A stretch of DNA of 64,000 nt from UBA7239 sp964509075 (lineage in GTDB: Bacteria > Pseudomonadota > Gammaproteobacteria > Pseudomonadales > UBA7239), in NCBI GenBank assembly GCA_964509075.1, contig CAZDWC010000003.1:279288-343287 (forward strand), written 5' to 3'. The notes beneath the pieces were generated by a model. It did not search any database. It was given only the letters and a program-made list of their open reading frames with translations, and had not been told where the DNA came from. This document shows positions 9,538 through 19,501 of the stretch, one piece after another (positions within the stretch are counted from its first letter, which is position 1; every line of letters begins with the position of its first letter). A program made the position numbers and the translations under genes.

Positions 9538-10365
9538 CTAGAGGCCGGTCAAGGGCAGTTCCAGTGCGCGGATGTCGCGCAAACCGAAATAGGCCAGTGC
9601 GCGTGCCAACTGCTGCACGCTGTTATCGACACGCGTGAACAGTGCAATCGGTGCGCTGCCTGCGGTGTTGCTGGTATTTTCCTGTTGTTCCAGACACCAG
9701 TTGACCCTGCGGGCAATGGCGTCGCCGGAATCCACCCAGTGTTTGATTTCCGGCAATTGTTCGCGCAGTGATTCACCGAGCAGTGGAAAATGCGTGCAGG
9801 CGAGTACGACGGTATCGAGTTGGTGATTGGCGATGGCATCGCGTAATGGAGTAAGTATCTGGTGCAGGCGCGCCTGGTCGACAAAACCGGTGCGTAGTTG
9901 TTCTTCTGCCATCCATACCAGTTCACTGCTGCCGACGCGCACGATGTCGCAATCGGCAGCAAATTCATTGATTAATTGCTGAGTGTAGGGGCGCGAAATG
10001 GTGGCCGGTGTGGCAAGCAGGCCCATGCATCGCGATTGCGTCAGTTGTGCGGCAGGTTTGATGGCGGGTACCACGCCCACCACCGGGCAGCGCATTTGCT
10101 TGCGCGCAGCCTCCAGTGCCACGGTGCTGGCTGTGTTGCAGGCGAGTACGGCGATATCCGGCTGATACTGGTTTTGCACAGCGGCCAGCACATGACAGAC
10201 ACGGTCGACCAGTTCATCGTCTTTCTTGATGCCGTAGGGGAAAAAGGCATTGTCCGAGCAGAACAGCCATTGGTGCTGGCCGGCTGCCAGGGTGGCATTG
10301 GCTTGCAATGCCCGCAGGATGGTCAGTCCACCGACGCCGGAATCAAAAATCAGGATGCGGGCCAT
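9538..10365 (-). CDS. murI: Glutamate racemase
   Basis: Converts L-glutamate to D-glutamate for peptidoglycan synthesis; cytoplasmic, cofactor-independent. The protein starts ARILIFDSGVGGLTI. It has the two catalytic cysteines in VLACNTAS (Cys76) and VLACTHFPLLG (Cys190), with the usual length of about 275. The ATG at 10365 gives the family-typical N terminus. An in-frame ATG at 10389 would add eight residues, and neither start has a strong ribosome-binding site. It is the first gene of the leftward cluster leading into the AddB/AddA-like pair. Confidence 0.93.
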   Translation of the reverse strand: MARILIFDSGVGGLTILRALQANATLAAGQHQWLFCSDNAFFPYGIKKDDELVDRVCHVLAAVQNQYQPDIAVLACNTASTVALEAARKQMRCPVVGVVPAIKPAAQLTQSRCMGLLATPATISRPYTQQLINEFAADCDIVRVGSSELVWMAEEQLRTGFVDQARLHQILTPLRDAIANHQLDTVVLACTHFPLLGESLREQLPEIKHWVDSGDAIARRVNWCLEQQENTSNTAGSAPIALFTRVDNSVQQLARALAYFGLRDIRALELPLTGL

Positions 10366-10489
10366 TTGTGTGTAAACCAGAAAAGACATGATGAACGCAT
10401 CATAACAGTTGCTGGTGCCGACAAGTCAGGCCCTTGGGTCTGACCCCACCTTCACATACAATGCCGCATCCTTTCCCTGAGGCGGCAAC

Positions 10490-10969
10490 ATGGCTTTTCC
10501 CAAGCTCGGCAATCTGGCCCCGGCTTTTACCTTGCTCAATCAGGATGGCAAGTCGATTTCCCTCAAGGAATGCAAGGGCAAGCGCGTGGTGCTGTATTTC
10601 TATCCGCGCGCCATGACGCCGGGCTGCACCGTGCAGGCCTGCGGCTTGCGCGATAGCCAGAAGGCACTGGCCAAGCTGGATGTGGTGGCGCTGGGTGTCA
10701 GCCCGGACCAGCCCAAATCCCTGCTCAAGTTCCGCGAGCGCGATGCGCTCAATTTCGATTTGCTGTCCGACCCGGATCATGCCGTTGCCGAGAAGTACGG
10801 TGTGTGGGGCTTGAAAAAATTCATGGGGCGCGAGTCGATGGGCATTTTGCGCACTACCTTCATCATCGGTCGCGACGGCAAGTTGCGTTTCATCATGGAC
10901 AAGGTTGCCACCAAATCCCATCACGATGATGTGTTGAAATTATTGCAAGGCGAGCTGAAGGACATCTAG
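10490..10969 (+). CDS. bcp: Thioredoxin-dependent thiol peroxidase (Bcp/PrxQ)
   Basis: Peroxiredoxin of the BCP/PrxQ class that reduces hydroperoxides using thioredoxin. The peroxidatic Cys46 lies in PRAMTPGCT. A second cysteine five residues later (Cys51) gives the intramolecular two-cysteine arrangement of PrxQ. GILRTTFIIGRDGKL is the usual C-terminal strand. The length of 159 is normal. It diverges from murI across about 124 bases that should hold both promoters; the start follows a GAGGCGG ribosome-binding site. Confidence 0.92.
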   Translation: MAFPKLGNLAPAFTLLNQDGKSISLKECKGKRVVLYFYPRAMTPGCTVQACGLRDSQKALAKLDVVALGVSPDQPKSLLKFRERDALNFDLLSDPDHAVAEKYGVWGLKKFMGRESMGILRTTFIIGRDGKLRFIMDKVATKSHHDDVLKLLQGELKDI

Positions 10970-11028
10970 TTCATCTGTTCCGTTTTTTTATTCACGGTTT
11001 CCATTCCATTGAGAAGTTGAGGTTAGTC

Positions 11029-11364
11029 ATGGGTTTTTTTATTTCCGACGCCGTTGCACAGACAGCATCACCCGCCGCCGGTCAGCAGAGCGGCATGTCC
11101 ATGGTGCTGATGATGGGCGGCATGTTCGTCTTCATGTATTTCCTGATTATTCGTCCTCAGCGCAAACGCCAGAAAGAACAGGAAGCCTTGATGAACAGCA
11201 TCAACAAGGGCGATGAAGTCGTGCTCACTTGCGGCATGCTCGGGCGCATTGTGCGTGTGGAAGGCGACTATCTGGTATTGAACACCGGAGACAATATCGA
11301 ATTGAAATTCCAGCGTCAGGCTGTGCATGCCGTGCTGCCGAAAGGCACCATCAAGGCGATCTGA
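11029..11364 (+). CDS. yajC: Sec translocon accessory protein YajC
   Basis: Small inner-membrane protein of 111 residues that associates with SecDF. There is one hydrophobic segment at about 23-43, then the family-typical IIRPQRKRQKEQE and the conserved cytoplasmic domain (KGDEVVLTCGMLGRI). The ATG at 11029 has GAGG upstream; a TTG at 11017 would be the alternative. The usual tgt-yajC-secD-secF order is absent: the downstream neighbour is a PLP enzyme starting 6 bases after the stop. Confidence 0.92.
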   Translation: MGFFISDAVAQTASPAAGQQSGMSMVLMMGGMFVFMYFLIIRPQRKRQKEQEALMNSINKGDEVVLTCGMLGRIVRVEGDYLVLNTGDNIELKFQRQAVHAVLPKGTIKAI

Positions 11365-11370
11365 TTGCGC

Positions 11371-12384
11371 ATGGCGGGCTGGCGTTATCCCGACAAACTG
11401 TCGCTGGCCTGTCTGCCGACACCCCTGCAGCCGCTGGACCGCCTGAGCGAGCGCCTCGGTACCGGGCAACGCATCTGGGTCAAGCGTGATGATCTCACCG
11501 GTTGCGCCATTTCCGGCAACAAGGTGCGCAAACTGGAGTTCCTGTTTGCCGATGCGCTGGCGCAGGGTGCTGACACCGTCATCACTTGTGGCGGTGTGCA
11601 ATCCAATCATTGTCGCGCTACTGCCGTGCTCGGTGCGCAGCTCGGCCTAAAGGTGCATTTGATTTTGCGCGGTACGCAGGCGGATATACAAACGCTGTGC
11701 GGCAATGTGCTGATCGACCGTTTGTGTGGTGCCGATATCGAGTTGCACGCGGCACCTTATTACAGCAAAAACTTCAAGACACTTTATCGCGATGCGCATG
11801 ATCGTCTTGAACAGCAGGGGCAAAAACCTTACTGGATTACCACTGGTGGTTCCGATGCTGTCGGCGTGTGGGGTTATATCAATGCTTGCGAAGAGTTGCA
11901 GGCTGATTTTGCCAAGTATGGTATCCAGCAGCCGCATATTGTTTGTGCCAGTGGCTCAGGTGGCACGCAGGCTGGTCTTGTTGCAGGCAATGCCTTGCAC
12001 GAGCTGGGTGCCACGGTTTGGGGCATCAATGTCTGTGATGATGAAGATTATTTCCTGCGCAAGATCCGCGATGATCTCAAGGCCTGGAAGAAAAAATACA
12101 CGTTGCCGTTTTCATTGGCAGACTGGCCGCTGAATGTTATTGATGGCTATGTCGGTGCCGGTTACGGCAAAGCCAGTGATGAGTTGCTGGCGTTGATTGC
12201 CGATGTGGCGCGTATGGAAGGGGTGATACTGGATCCTGTCTATACCGGCAAGGCTTTTTACGGCATGTTGAGTGAAATACAGCAGGGGCGTTTTGATGAT
12301 GCCGATGATGTCGTGTTTGTGCACACGGGCGGCATTTTTGGTTTGCAGGCCTATGCAGATCAGTTTGATACAGTTCTGGCGTGA
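11371..12384 (+). CDS. D-cysteine desulfhydrase / ACC deaminase family enzyme
   Basis: Fold-type II PLP enzyme of the ACC deaminase/D-cysteine desulfhydrase family, 337 residues. The PLP lysine is expected at Lys51 in SGNKVRKLEF. The conserved CGGVQSNHCRATA follows at about 73-85, and glycine-rich phosphate-binding segments (SGSGGTQAG) lie in the second half. Sequence alone does not separate D-cysteine desulfhydrase from ACC deaminase; the former is commoner in gammaproteobacteria. It follows yajC by 6 bases, so it is probably cotranscribed. A strong hairpin terminator lies just downstream. Confidence 0.85.
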   Translation: MAGWRYPDKLSLACLPTPLQPLDRLSERLGTGQRIWVKRDDLTGCAISGNKVRKLEFLFADALAQGADTVITCGGVQSNHCRATAVLGAQLGLKVHLILRGTQADIQTLCGNVLIDRLCGADIELHAAPYYSKNFKTLYRDAHDRLEQQGQKPYWITTGGSDAVGVWGYINACEELQADFAKYGIQQPHIVCASGSGGTQAGLVAGNALHELGATVWGINVCDDEDYFLRKIRDDLKAWKKKYTLPFSLADWPLNVIDGYVGAGYGKASDELLALIADVARMEGVILDPVYTGKAFYGMLSEIQQGRFDDADDVVFVHTGGIFGLQAYADQFDTVLA

Positions 12385-12403
12385 ATGCAGGCGCTGCAGT
12401 CGA

Positions 12404-12439
12404 TAATAAAAAAGCCCGGCAGTGCCGGGCTTTTTTATT
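12404..12439. terminator. Bidirectional rho-independent terminator
   Basis: A perfect GCCCGGC/GCCGGGC stem with a short loop is flanked by a run of A on the left and T on the right. It can therefore end transcription of the desulfhydrase gene (plus) and of the large secreted-protein gene (minus), which converge here. Confidence 0.88.
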
Positions 12440-12451
12440 GGTTTGTCTGTA

Positions 12452-15400
12452 TTACTGCGTACTGCTGTCTTCCTTGATGCTGCTGCCCTTGAACAGGCTG
12501 CCCAGCGGCAGGATAACTTCAGCGGTGATGCTGTTGTCGAGCGGATTGAGATCGACGGCATCCGGCACGTTGTCGCCATCGTCATCAGGATCGGCATTGT
12601 TGCCAATGCTGTCGTGATCTGTGTCCAGCGATTCAGCCGCATCCAACGGGAAGGCGTCGGCGCTATCGGTCGTACCGTCGTTGTCGTCATCGCTGTCGCA
12701 GGCATTGGCCAGTGCATCCAGATCGCTGTCCAGTTGATCTGGATTGTACTGCGCACAGTTGTCGGCTGCATCGCGCCAGCTGTCGCCGTCGGTGTCGCGA
12801 TCAAATAATTGCATGGCGAGCAGCTGGCCACCCTGCACCAGTTCACCGGCAATGTTGTAATGCGCCTGCACGTTGAACAGGAACCAGTTGTTGCCGAGGA
12901 TGTCGCTCATGTCGATGACACCTGACGACTCTTCATCCTGTGTGCCGAGGTAGCTGGCACCACCCACCACAAAACTCGCTGGATCGTGCGCGGCAATTTC
13001 TGTCACGCTGTCATTGCTAGTGTCATACGACCAGATTTTTGCCGTGTGCGCCTGATTGCCCGGGTCTTCCTGGATCAGGATGCGGCCCTGCTTGTCGATG
13101 GTCATGTTGTCCATCATCTTCGGCCCTTCGTTGCCATCCAGCAACATCGTCGCCGTGCCACCCAGCGCAGGGTTGGCCGGATCGCTGAAATGCAATTTCC
13201 ACAGGCGTGATTTGCCGGTGAAGCTCGCCGTGGTGAGAAAGTAGAAATCATTCGGATGCGCAGGATCCCACTGGCCGTCTTCCGGGCGCTGGAACTTCGT
13301 CACGTTGCTGCCGCTCGCGGTTTCCAGTTGCGCGCCGGTCAGGCCCGAAACATCGCCTAGCGAATAGAGCGTGAATGCACCGACGCTGCCTGCCGTGGTG
13401 GTATCCGATTCCACATCAATGCCCGTCAGTTTCACGCCGTACAGCACGCCGTTGGTGAGACCGGCTTTGTCGACCGGCAAGCCGGTGTCGGTCTTGCTGC
13501 CAACGTAGACATAGACCTGGCCATTGCCGCTGTCATCCGTCAATGCCACCACAGTGCTGTCACCCGTGGCAGGATGGGCTACCGCATTTTCATAGCTGAA
13601 ATTGCCAAGGTGTGGCAATTCGTAGCTGGTGCCGTCCATCAGGTGAGCGAATCCCTTGCCTTCTGTGCCTGCCTCTTCGCCGTTCATGAAAATGTGATCG
13701 TTATAGCCCTTGCCGGTCTGCGCGTTGTAGAACGCAGAGAGCTGCGGCAGATCGGCGGAACACAGACGGTTGATGGCGTAAGTATTCGCTGTATAGCCCG
13801 CGCCATTCCACAGCTGCACGGTCTGGATCAGATCCGAACCAGCCGCCACTGACAGATCACTCTTGTTGATGATCCACTTCGACACAAAGGAACCTGCTGC
13901 GCCGTGCGCACGTACAATCCCCTGCGTGTTGCCCAGTTCGTGGTTCATTAGCAAGGTGAAGGTGCCGTTGCCGTTGTCGAAAGCGCCCATGCCATCGGGA
14001 ATGCCGACCATGCGATAGCCATTATCAGCCATGTCACCGACCGTGAGGATGGACGACATGTTGACGTGATCCACGCTGGGCACTACGTACGATGATGATG
14101 TGCTGTTCGGCCCGGTAATCGACACGTCGATGTTATAGAAGCTCGTGCTACCACTGACTTCATTGCTCACCACCAGCAGGTGATTGCCGTTAGGGCTTTG
14201 CGAGGCCGGCACGTACAACACACCTTCCGGGCCGAGATCGCCTGCGCTGCCGGAGTTTGCTGCCACCGCAAAATTGCGATTGCTGATGTACTGCTCGAAC
14301 ACCGGCGCTTCCGGCACGCTCACATCAAACACCATAATGGACGATTGCCTTTCCAGGCCGATGAACGCAAACGTTCTGCCGCCGATTTTCGCCACAGTGG
14401 CCGATTCCGGCTCCGGGCCTTTGTTATCGCTGCGGCTTTCCAGTGTGCTGTTGTCATCGTGATTGAAGTTGAAGTGCGTCGGATCGAGCGCGGCAACCGT
14501 CTGTTCGATGTCATCGCCCGAGTCATACACCTGCGCGCCGCTGCTGTTCCAGATGGAGAAAGAACGCGTACCGAATACATACAGCGCATCGAAGTCGCCA
14601 TCGCCGTTGGTGTCGCCGGTCTTGTTGGTAACGGTGAGGCGACCGAGTGAGGCGTTGTTTTTCAGTGCGGCTTCATCCGGAAACACGGTGTTGTCCAGAT
14701 CCAGCGTGCTCACGCGCGCTTCTTCGTTAAAACCTGTCCAGCCGCGTGCATCGCCTTCGTTGGCGGTGAGCAGATAGGTCTGGCCATCGACCTGGTAGCT
14801 GGCAATGGCATCCGGCTGGTACATGCCAAATACTTTGCGCGGCGTGATGTTGATGACCGGCGCGCCGTTCGGGTCGCGGTCGCTGGCGTCGATGCCGTTG
14901 CCTGGCAAACTGTGATCCTTGTAACCGAAGCCGACCACGTCGAGGATCTGCGCAGTCGCCAGATCAATGATCAGCAACGCATTGTTTTCCTGCAGAGTGA
15001 CATAGGCCTTGCTGCTGTCCGGATCCACCGTGATGTATTCCGGTTCCAGATCCTGCGCGATGCTCGCGCCGGGGCCGTAGATGCGGGTGGAGCTGTCGAT
15101 GTCGGCCACGGTGAGGCCACCGAAAGTCACCGCAGTGACATCACCGGCATTGAGGTTGGCCACGCCATCGGCCATGTTGATGATGCTGACCGAACCTTCC
15201 GGGTCGATGCTGTAGTCATCCGAGGGTTCACCTTCGTTGGCCACCAGCAGTTTCGAGCCGTCGGCCGAGAATGTCAGCATGTCCGGCTGTGCGCCGACAC
15301 TGAGCGTGTTGAGCAGCGCAAAAGTCGTGGCGTCGTAGAATTTCACCGAACCGGCGTTGGTCTTTGGATTGGCTTCCACTGCCACCGCCACGATGTTGCC

Positions 15401-15700
15401 GTGCACAGCCACACTGTTCGGACCACCGCCGACTGCCAGCGAGCTGGCGAGTGTGATGTTGTTGGCTGCATCCATTGCCAGCACGTCTACGGTGCTGGTG
15501 TTGCTGTTGGTGACAAAAAATTTCTTGCTCACCGGCGAATAGGCCGTGATTTCCGAGGCCAGTCCGTTGAAGGCAAAAGGTGCCTTGACGAAGCTGCCGA
15601 TGGGGGTGACGTTGATGGAGGCGGCAGAAGCGGTGCCCGCCGTTGCCAGGGCAATGGCCGCTGCCAGCTTGCTGGCATGTACAGAAACAGCTTTTCTCAT
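12452..15700 (-). CDS. Secreted beta-propeller protein: choice-of-anchor I + PhoX-like + TSP3 repeats
   Basis: 1082-residue exported protein. The ATG at 15700 has GGAG upstream and opens a clear signal peptide (MRKAVSVHASKLAAAIALAT, cleavage after an Ala-rich segment). Residues about 30-560 resemble the choice-of-anchor I propeller family (SDDYSIDPEGSV, LTANEGDARGW, SYQVDGQTYL). Residues about 570-980 resemble PhoX/DUF839-type phosphatase-like propellers (LLMNHELGN, RPEDGQWDP). Residues about 985-1060 are thrombospondin type 3 calcium-binding repeats (DRDTDGDSW, DSDDDNDGT, DPDDDGDN). I saw no PEP-CTERM or GlyGly-CTERM sorting tail. It is probably calcium-stabilised and outside the inner membrane. 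Phosphatase activity is not established. Confidence 0.8.
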   Translation of the reverse strand: MRKAVSVHASKLAAAIALATAGTASAASINVTPIGSFVKAPFAFNGLASEITAYSPVSKKFFVTNSNTSTVDVLAMDAANNITLASSLAVGGGPNSVAVHGNIVAVAVEANPKTNAGSVKFYDATTFALLNTLSVGAQPDMLTFSADGSKLLVANEGEPSDDYSIDPEGSVSIINMADGVANLNAGDVTAVTFGGLTVADIDSSTRIYGPGASIAQDLEPEYITVDPDSSKAYVTLQENNALLIIDLATAQILDVVGFGYKDHSLPGNGIDASDRDPNGAPVINITPRKVFGMYQPDAIASYQVDGQTYLLTANEGDARGWTGFNEEARVSTLDLDNTVFPDEAALKNNASLGRLTVTNKTGDTNGDGDFDALYVFGTRSFSIWNSSGAQVYDSGDDIEQTVAALDPTHFNFNHDDNSTLESRSDNKGPEPESATVAKIGGRTFAFIGLERQSSIMVFDVSVPEAPVFEQYISNRNFAVAANSGSAGDLGPEGVLYVPASQSPNGNHLLVVSNEVSGSTSFYNIDVSITGPNSTSSSYVVPSVDHVNMSSILTVGDMADNGYRMVGIPDGMGAFDNGNGTFTLLMNHELGNTQGIVRAHGAAGSFVSKWIINKSDLSVAAGSDLIQTVQLWNGAGYTANTYAINRLCSADLPQLSAFYNAQTGKGYNDHIFMNGEEAGTEGKGFAHLMDGTSYELPHLGNFSYENAVAHPATGDSTVVALTDDSGNGQVYVYVGSKTDTGLPVDKAGLTNGVLYGVKLTGIDVESDTTTAGSVGAFTLYSLGDVSGLTGAQLETASGSNVTKFQRPEDGQWDPAHPNDFYFLTTASFTGKSRLWKLHFSDPANPALGGTATMLLDGNEGPKMMDNMTIDKQGRILIQEDPGNQAHTAKIWSYDTSNDSVTEIAAHDPASFVVGGASYLGTQDEESSGVIDMSDILGNNWFLFNVQAHYNIAGELVQGGQLLAMQLFDRDTDGDSWRDAADNCAQYNPDQLDSDLDALANACDSDDDNDGTTDSADAFPLDAAESLDTDHDSIGNNADPDDDGDNVPDAVDLNPLDNSITAEVILPLGSLFKGSSIKEDSSTQ

Positions 15701-15997
15701 GATGGGACTCCGTGAAAGAGGGGCCGGACGTTTCAGTCTCGGTGCAGCACCGATTGGCGTTCCTTTTACATGTCGATTGTGAAAAATTGGCAATAGCGGG
15801 ATGTCGGAAATGTTACGGCTGGGGCTCTGATGTGAATTCGCGGGCATGATGGCAGCTGCTGACAGCAGCGTGTAGAATGCTCGCCTCTTCAGTAATTACT
15901 TTAAGTTTGATTTGAGGTAATCGCGGGAATAATAACTATAAATATCAGTTACTTGCGAAACTATCTTAAGGAAGACATTTAAAAGGCTTTCATCGCT
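15701..15997. promoter_or_regulatory. Divergent intergenic region with probable smc promoter
   Basis: Just under 300 bases without a gene, between the secreted-protein gene and smc. A plausible sigma-70 promoter for smc is TTGATT at 15907-15912, a 17-base spacer, and TAATAA at 15930-15935. The leader before smc is AT-rich and has only a weak AAAAGG ribosome-binding site. I could not pick the promoter of the minus-strand gene with confidence. Confidence 0.4.
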
Positions 15998-18900
15998 ATG
16001 CGGCTCAAACACGTCAAGCTGGCCGGGTTCAAATCCTTCGTCGATCCCACCACGGCTACCTTCCCCAGCAACCTGACGGCCATCGTCGGCCCCAATGGTT
16101 GCGGCAAGTCCAATATTATCGATGCCGTGCGCTGGGTAATGGGTGAGTCTTCCGCCAAGAACCTGCGCGGCGAGGCGATGACAGACGTTATTTTCAACGG
16201 CTCCAACAATCGAAAGCCGGTGGGCCAGGCCAGTGTTGAACTGATTTTTGACAACAGCGATCACACGCTGATTGGCGAATATGCCGCCTACAACGAAATC
16301 TCGATCAAGCGCGTGGTGACGCGTGATGGCCAGTCGCTTTACTTCCTGAATGGTACCAAATGCCGCCGTCGAGACATCACCGACATCTTCCTCGGCACCG
16401 GCCTCGGCCCGCGCAGCTACTCGATTATTGAACAGGGCATGATCTCGCGCCTGATCGAAGCCAAACCGGAAGAGTTGCGCGTATTTATTGAAGAGGCTGC
16501 GGGTATTTCCAAATACAAGGAGCGGCGCAAGGATACCGAGAGCCGCATGAAGCGCACCCGTGAAAACCTTGAGCGTTTGACGGACATTCGTGAAGAGCTG
16601 GAGCGGCAGTTGTCGCACTTGCAGCGCCAGGCGGCAGCCGCCGAAAAATTTGCCACCTATAAAGAAGAAGAGCGTTTGCTGAAAGCCCAGCTGGCCGTGT
16701 TGCGCTGGAAAAAACTCGACGGCGAACTGGGCCAGCGCGAGCATCTGATCCGCGAACTGGAAGTGCAGGTGGAGGCACTGGTCACCGAGCAGGTGTCCAT
16801 CGACACTCGCATCGAGAAATTGCGCGCCGATTACACCGAACAGACCGACAAGTTCAACGAAGTGCAGGGGCGTTACTACGCCACCGGCGCCGATGTGGCG
16901 CGTGTGGAGCAATCCATCCAGTTTACGCAGGAGCGCGCGCGCAGCCTGCGTGAGGATCTGGCACAGACCGACAGCAGCCTGATTGAATCCACACGTCTGC
17001 TGGCACAGGACGAAGAAAAAATGAGCCTGTGGCGCGAGGAGCTGGATGAGCTCGCACCCGAGCTGGAAATGGGTCGTGAAGCCGAGCTGGAAATGGGCGA
17101 CAAACTCGCCGAAGCCGAGCAGGCCATGCAGCGCTGGCAGCAAGAGTGGGATGATTTCAACCAGAGCTCCAACGCACCGCGACAACAGGCAGAAGTGCAG
17201 CAGTCGCGCCTGCAGCATTTTGAAAAATCACTGGCGCGTTTGAATGAACGCATTGAACGTCTGGAGCAGGAAAAACGCGGCCTGATCGACGGCCCCGAAG
17301 AACAGGAAATCCTGTTGCTGCGTGAGCAGCTGGCGGAACTCGATGCACAGGCAGACGAAAAGCAAACGCAATTGGATGCAGTGATTGCACAGATTGCGCG
17401 CCTGCGCGATGACAACAGTGGTCTGGTGCAACAGCTGGATGAAGCGCGCTCGCAGATGCAGACATTGCGCGGTCGTCAGGCTTCGCTGGAAGCTCTGCAG
17501 CAAGCGGCGCTCGGCAGCAAGAATGATGCGGTGGGCGAATGGCTCGCGGCGCAAGGTCTGGCAGGCAATCAGCGCCTCGCTGAAAAATTGCGTGTGAACA
17601 GCGGCTGGGAAACTGCGGTGGAAACCGTGCTCGGTTCCTATCTGCAAGCCGTGTGTGTTGATCAACTGGATGCATTGGCACAACAGGCTGCCGGTTTGCA
17701 GAAAGGTGTTTTGACCCTGCTTTCCAATAACACACTGACGGTGAATGCGAATAAAGCCCATGCACTCGCCGATCAGGTCAGCGGTGCCAATGCGGCGCGA
17801 AATCTGTTGGCCGGCATTTACTGCGCAGAGTCACTGGAAGCGGCGTTGTCACTGCGTGCGCAATTGGCGGCGGGTGAGTCCGTCATTACGCGCGAAGGTA
17901 TCTGGCTGGGTGCCAACTGGCTGCGTGTGGCGCGCGATGCCGATGTCAACAGCGGTGTGCTGGCGCGCAAGCAGGAACTGGAACAACTGGCGCAGCAGCT
18001 GGAAGAAACCGAAAGTCGTGTGGCAACACTGGATGAGCGCTTGCAGGCCACGCGTGCGCAATTGAGCGAACAGGAAACGGTGCAGGAAAGCAGTCGTCGC
18101 GATCTGGCTGACTTCACGCGCAAACACAGCGAAACCCGTGCGCAGTTGTCGGCGCGTGAAGCGCGCGTCGAGCAGATGCTGGCGCGGCGTGACGCCCTGG
18201 TGAAAGAAATTGCCGAAATTCAGGACCAGCTGTCACTGGAAAAAGAAGGGCAGGCGGAAGCGCGCGCCATTCTGGAAGAAGCGATTGAAGGCATGGAGCG
18301 CGATACCCAGAAGCGCGAAGAACTGCTCACCGTGCGCGACCGCAATCGCCAGCTGCTGGACGATGCACGACAGAAAACCCAGCACCAGCGCAACCGCTCA
18401 CATGAATTGGCCATGCGCGAACAATCCCTGCGCACCCAGCTGGACGCCATGACGCAATCCATCGAGCGTCTGCGTCAACAGGTGACAGCGTTGACCGAGC
18501 GTCGCAGCCAGTTGCAGGAAAATCTCGATGTCAGCGGTGATCCGCTGGAAGAACTGAAACTACAGCTGGAAGAAAAACTGCAGCAGCGTCTGCAAATTGA
18601 AGACGAGCTGAAAAATGCGCGTATCGTGCGCGATGAAGTGGAACACGATCTGCGCGAGATCGAGCAGCGCCGTTCATCCGCAGATCGCAATACCCAAGCG
18701 GCGCGCTCGCGGCTGGAACACGAGCGTATCGCGGCACAGGAAGCGCAGGTACGCCGCAAAACGCTGGACGAACAACTGGAAGAATCGCAATTCGATCGCG
18801 AAAAGCTGCTGGAAAATTTGCCGGAAGACGCCAGCGAAGATCGCTGGGTGTCGGATCTGGAGCAGGTGTCGGTGCGCATTGTGCGTCTGGGGCCGATCAA

Positions 18901-19501
18901 CCTCGCGGCTATCGACGAATACAAAACGCAGGCCGAACGCAAAACCTATCTTGATGCACAGAACGATGATTTGCAGGAAGCGCTGCAGACGCTCGAAAAC
19001 GCCATTCGCAAAATTGATCGTGAAACGCGTACACGCTTCAAGGAAACCTTTGATGCCATCAATTCCGGCTTCCAGGAATTGTTCCCGAAAGTGTTCGGCG
19101 GCGGTCATGCCTATCTGGAAATGACGGGCGAAGATTTGCTGGATACCGGCGTGTCGATCATGGCGCGCCCACCGGGCAAGCGCAACAGCACCATCCACTT
19201 GCTGTCGGGCGGTGAAAAAGCGATGACGGCGATTGCGCTGGTGTTCTCCATCTTCCGTCTCAATCCGGCACCGTTCTGTATTCTCGACGAGGTGGACGCG
19301 CCGTTGGATGATGCCAACGTCGGTCGCTATTCGAAAATGGTGGTGGAGATGAGCGAGAAAGTGCAGTTCATCTTTATCACGCACAACAAGGTGACGATGG
19401 AAGCGGCCAACCAGTTGATGGGTGTCACCATGCACGAGCCGGGTGCGTCGCGTCTGGTATCGGTGGATGTGAACGAGGCGGTGGAGCTGGCAGCCGTTTG
19501 A
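15998..19501 (+). CDS. smc: Chromosome segregation protein SMC
   Basis: ATPase of the SMC/ScpAB condensin that organises the chromosome. Walker A GPNGCGKS is at 31-38. Long coiled coils flank a hinge at about 500-670. The ABC signature LSGGEKAM starts at 1069, and Walker B FCILDEVDAP is near 1093-1102. The length of 1167 is normal. The zipA-ligA genes that often follow smc in pseudomonad-like genomes are absent; the next gene is convergent bpt. The stop codon lies inside the loop of the terminator hairpin. Confidence 0.97.
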   Translation: MRLKHVKLAGFKSFVDPTTATFPSNLTAIVGPNGCGKSNIIDAVRWVMGESSAKNLRGEAMTDVIFNGSNNRKPVGQASVELIFDNSDHTLIGEYAAYNEISIKRVVTRDGQSLYFLNGTKCRRRDITDIFLGTGLGPRSYSIIEQGMISRLIEAKPEELRVFIEEAAGISKYKERRKDTESRMKRTRENLERLTDIREELERQLSHLQRQAAAAEKFATYKEEERLLKAQLAVLRWKKLDGELGQREHLIRELEVQVEALVTEQVSIDTRIEKLRADYTEQTDKFNEVQGRYYATGADVARVEQSIQFTQERARSLREDLAQTDSSLIESTRLLAQDEEKMSLWREELDELAPELEMGREAELEMGDKLAEAEQAMQRWQQEWDDFNQSSNAPRQQAEVQQSRLQHFEKSLARLNERIERLEQEKRGLIDGPEEQEILLLREQLAELDAQADEKQTQLDAVIAQIARLRDDNSGLVQQLDEARSQMQTLRGRQASLEALQQAALGSKNDAVGEWLAAQGLAGNQRLAEKLRVNSGWETAVETVLGSYLQAVCVDQLDALAQQAAGLQKGVLTLLSNNTLTVNANKAHALADQVSGANAARNLLAGIYCAESLEAALSLRAQLAAGESVITREGIWLGANWLRVARDADVNSGVLARKQELEQLAQQLEETESRVATLDERLQATRAQLSEQETVQESSRRDLADFTRKHSETRAQLSAREARVEQMLARRDALVKEIAEIQDQLSLEKEGQAEARAILEEAIEGMERDTQKREELLTVRDRNRQLLDDARQKTQHQRNRSHELAMREQSLRTQLDAMTQSIERLRQQVTALTERRSQLQENLDVSGDPLEELKLQLEEKLQQRLQIEDELKNARIVRDEVEHDLREIEQRRSSADRNTQAARSRLEHERIAAQEAQVRRKTLDEQLEESQFDREKLLENLPEDASEDRWVSDLEQVSVRIVRLGPINLAAIDEYKTQAERKTYLDAQNDDLQEALQTLENAIRKIDRETRTRFKETFDAINSGFQELFPKVFGGGHAYLEMTGEDLLDTGVSIMARPPGKRNSTIHLLSGGEKAMTAIALVFSIFRLNPAPFCILDEVDAPLDDANVGRYSKMVVEMSEKVQFIFITHNKVTMEAANQLMGVTMHEPGASRLVSVDVNEAVELAAV

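Noticed and set aside
15896..17218. 440-codon minus-strand frame opposite smc
   Set aside because: It lies antisense to conserved smc motifs and its composition is that of a shadow frame.
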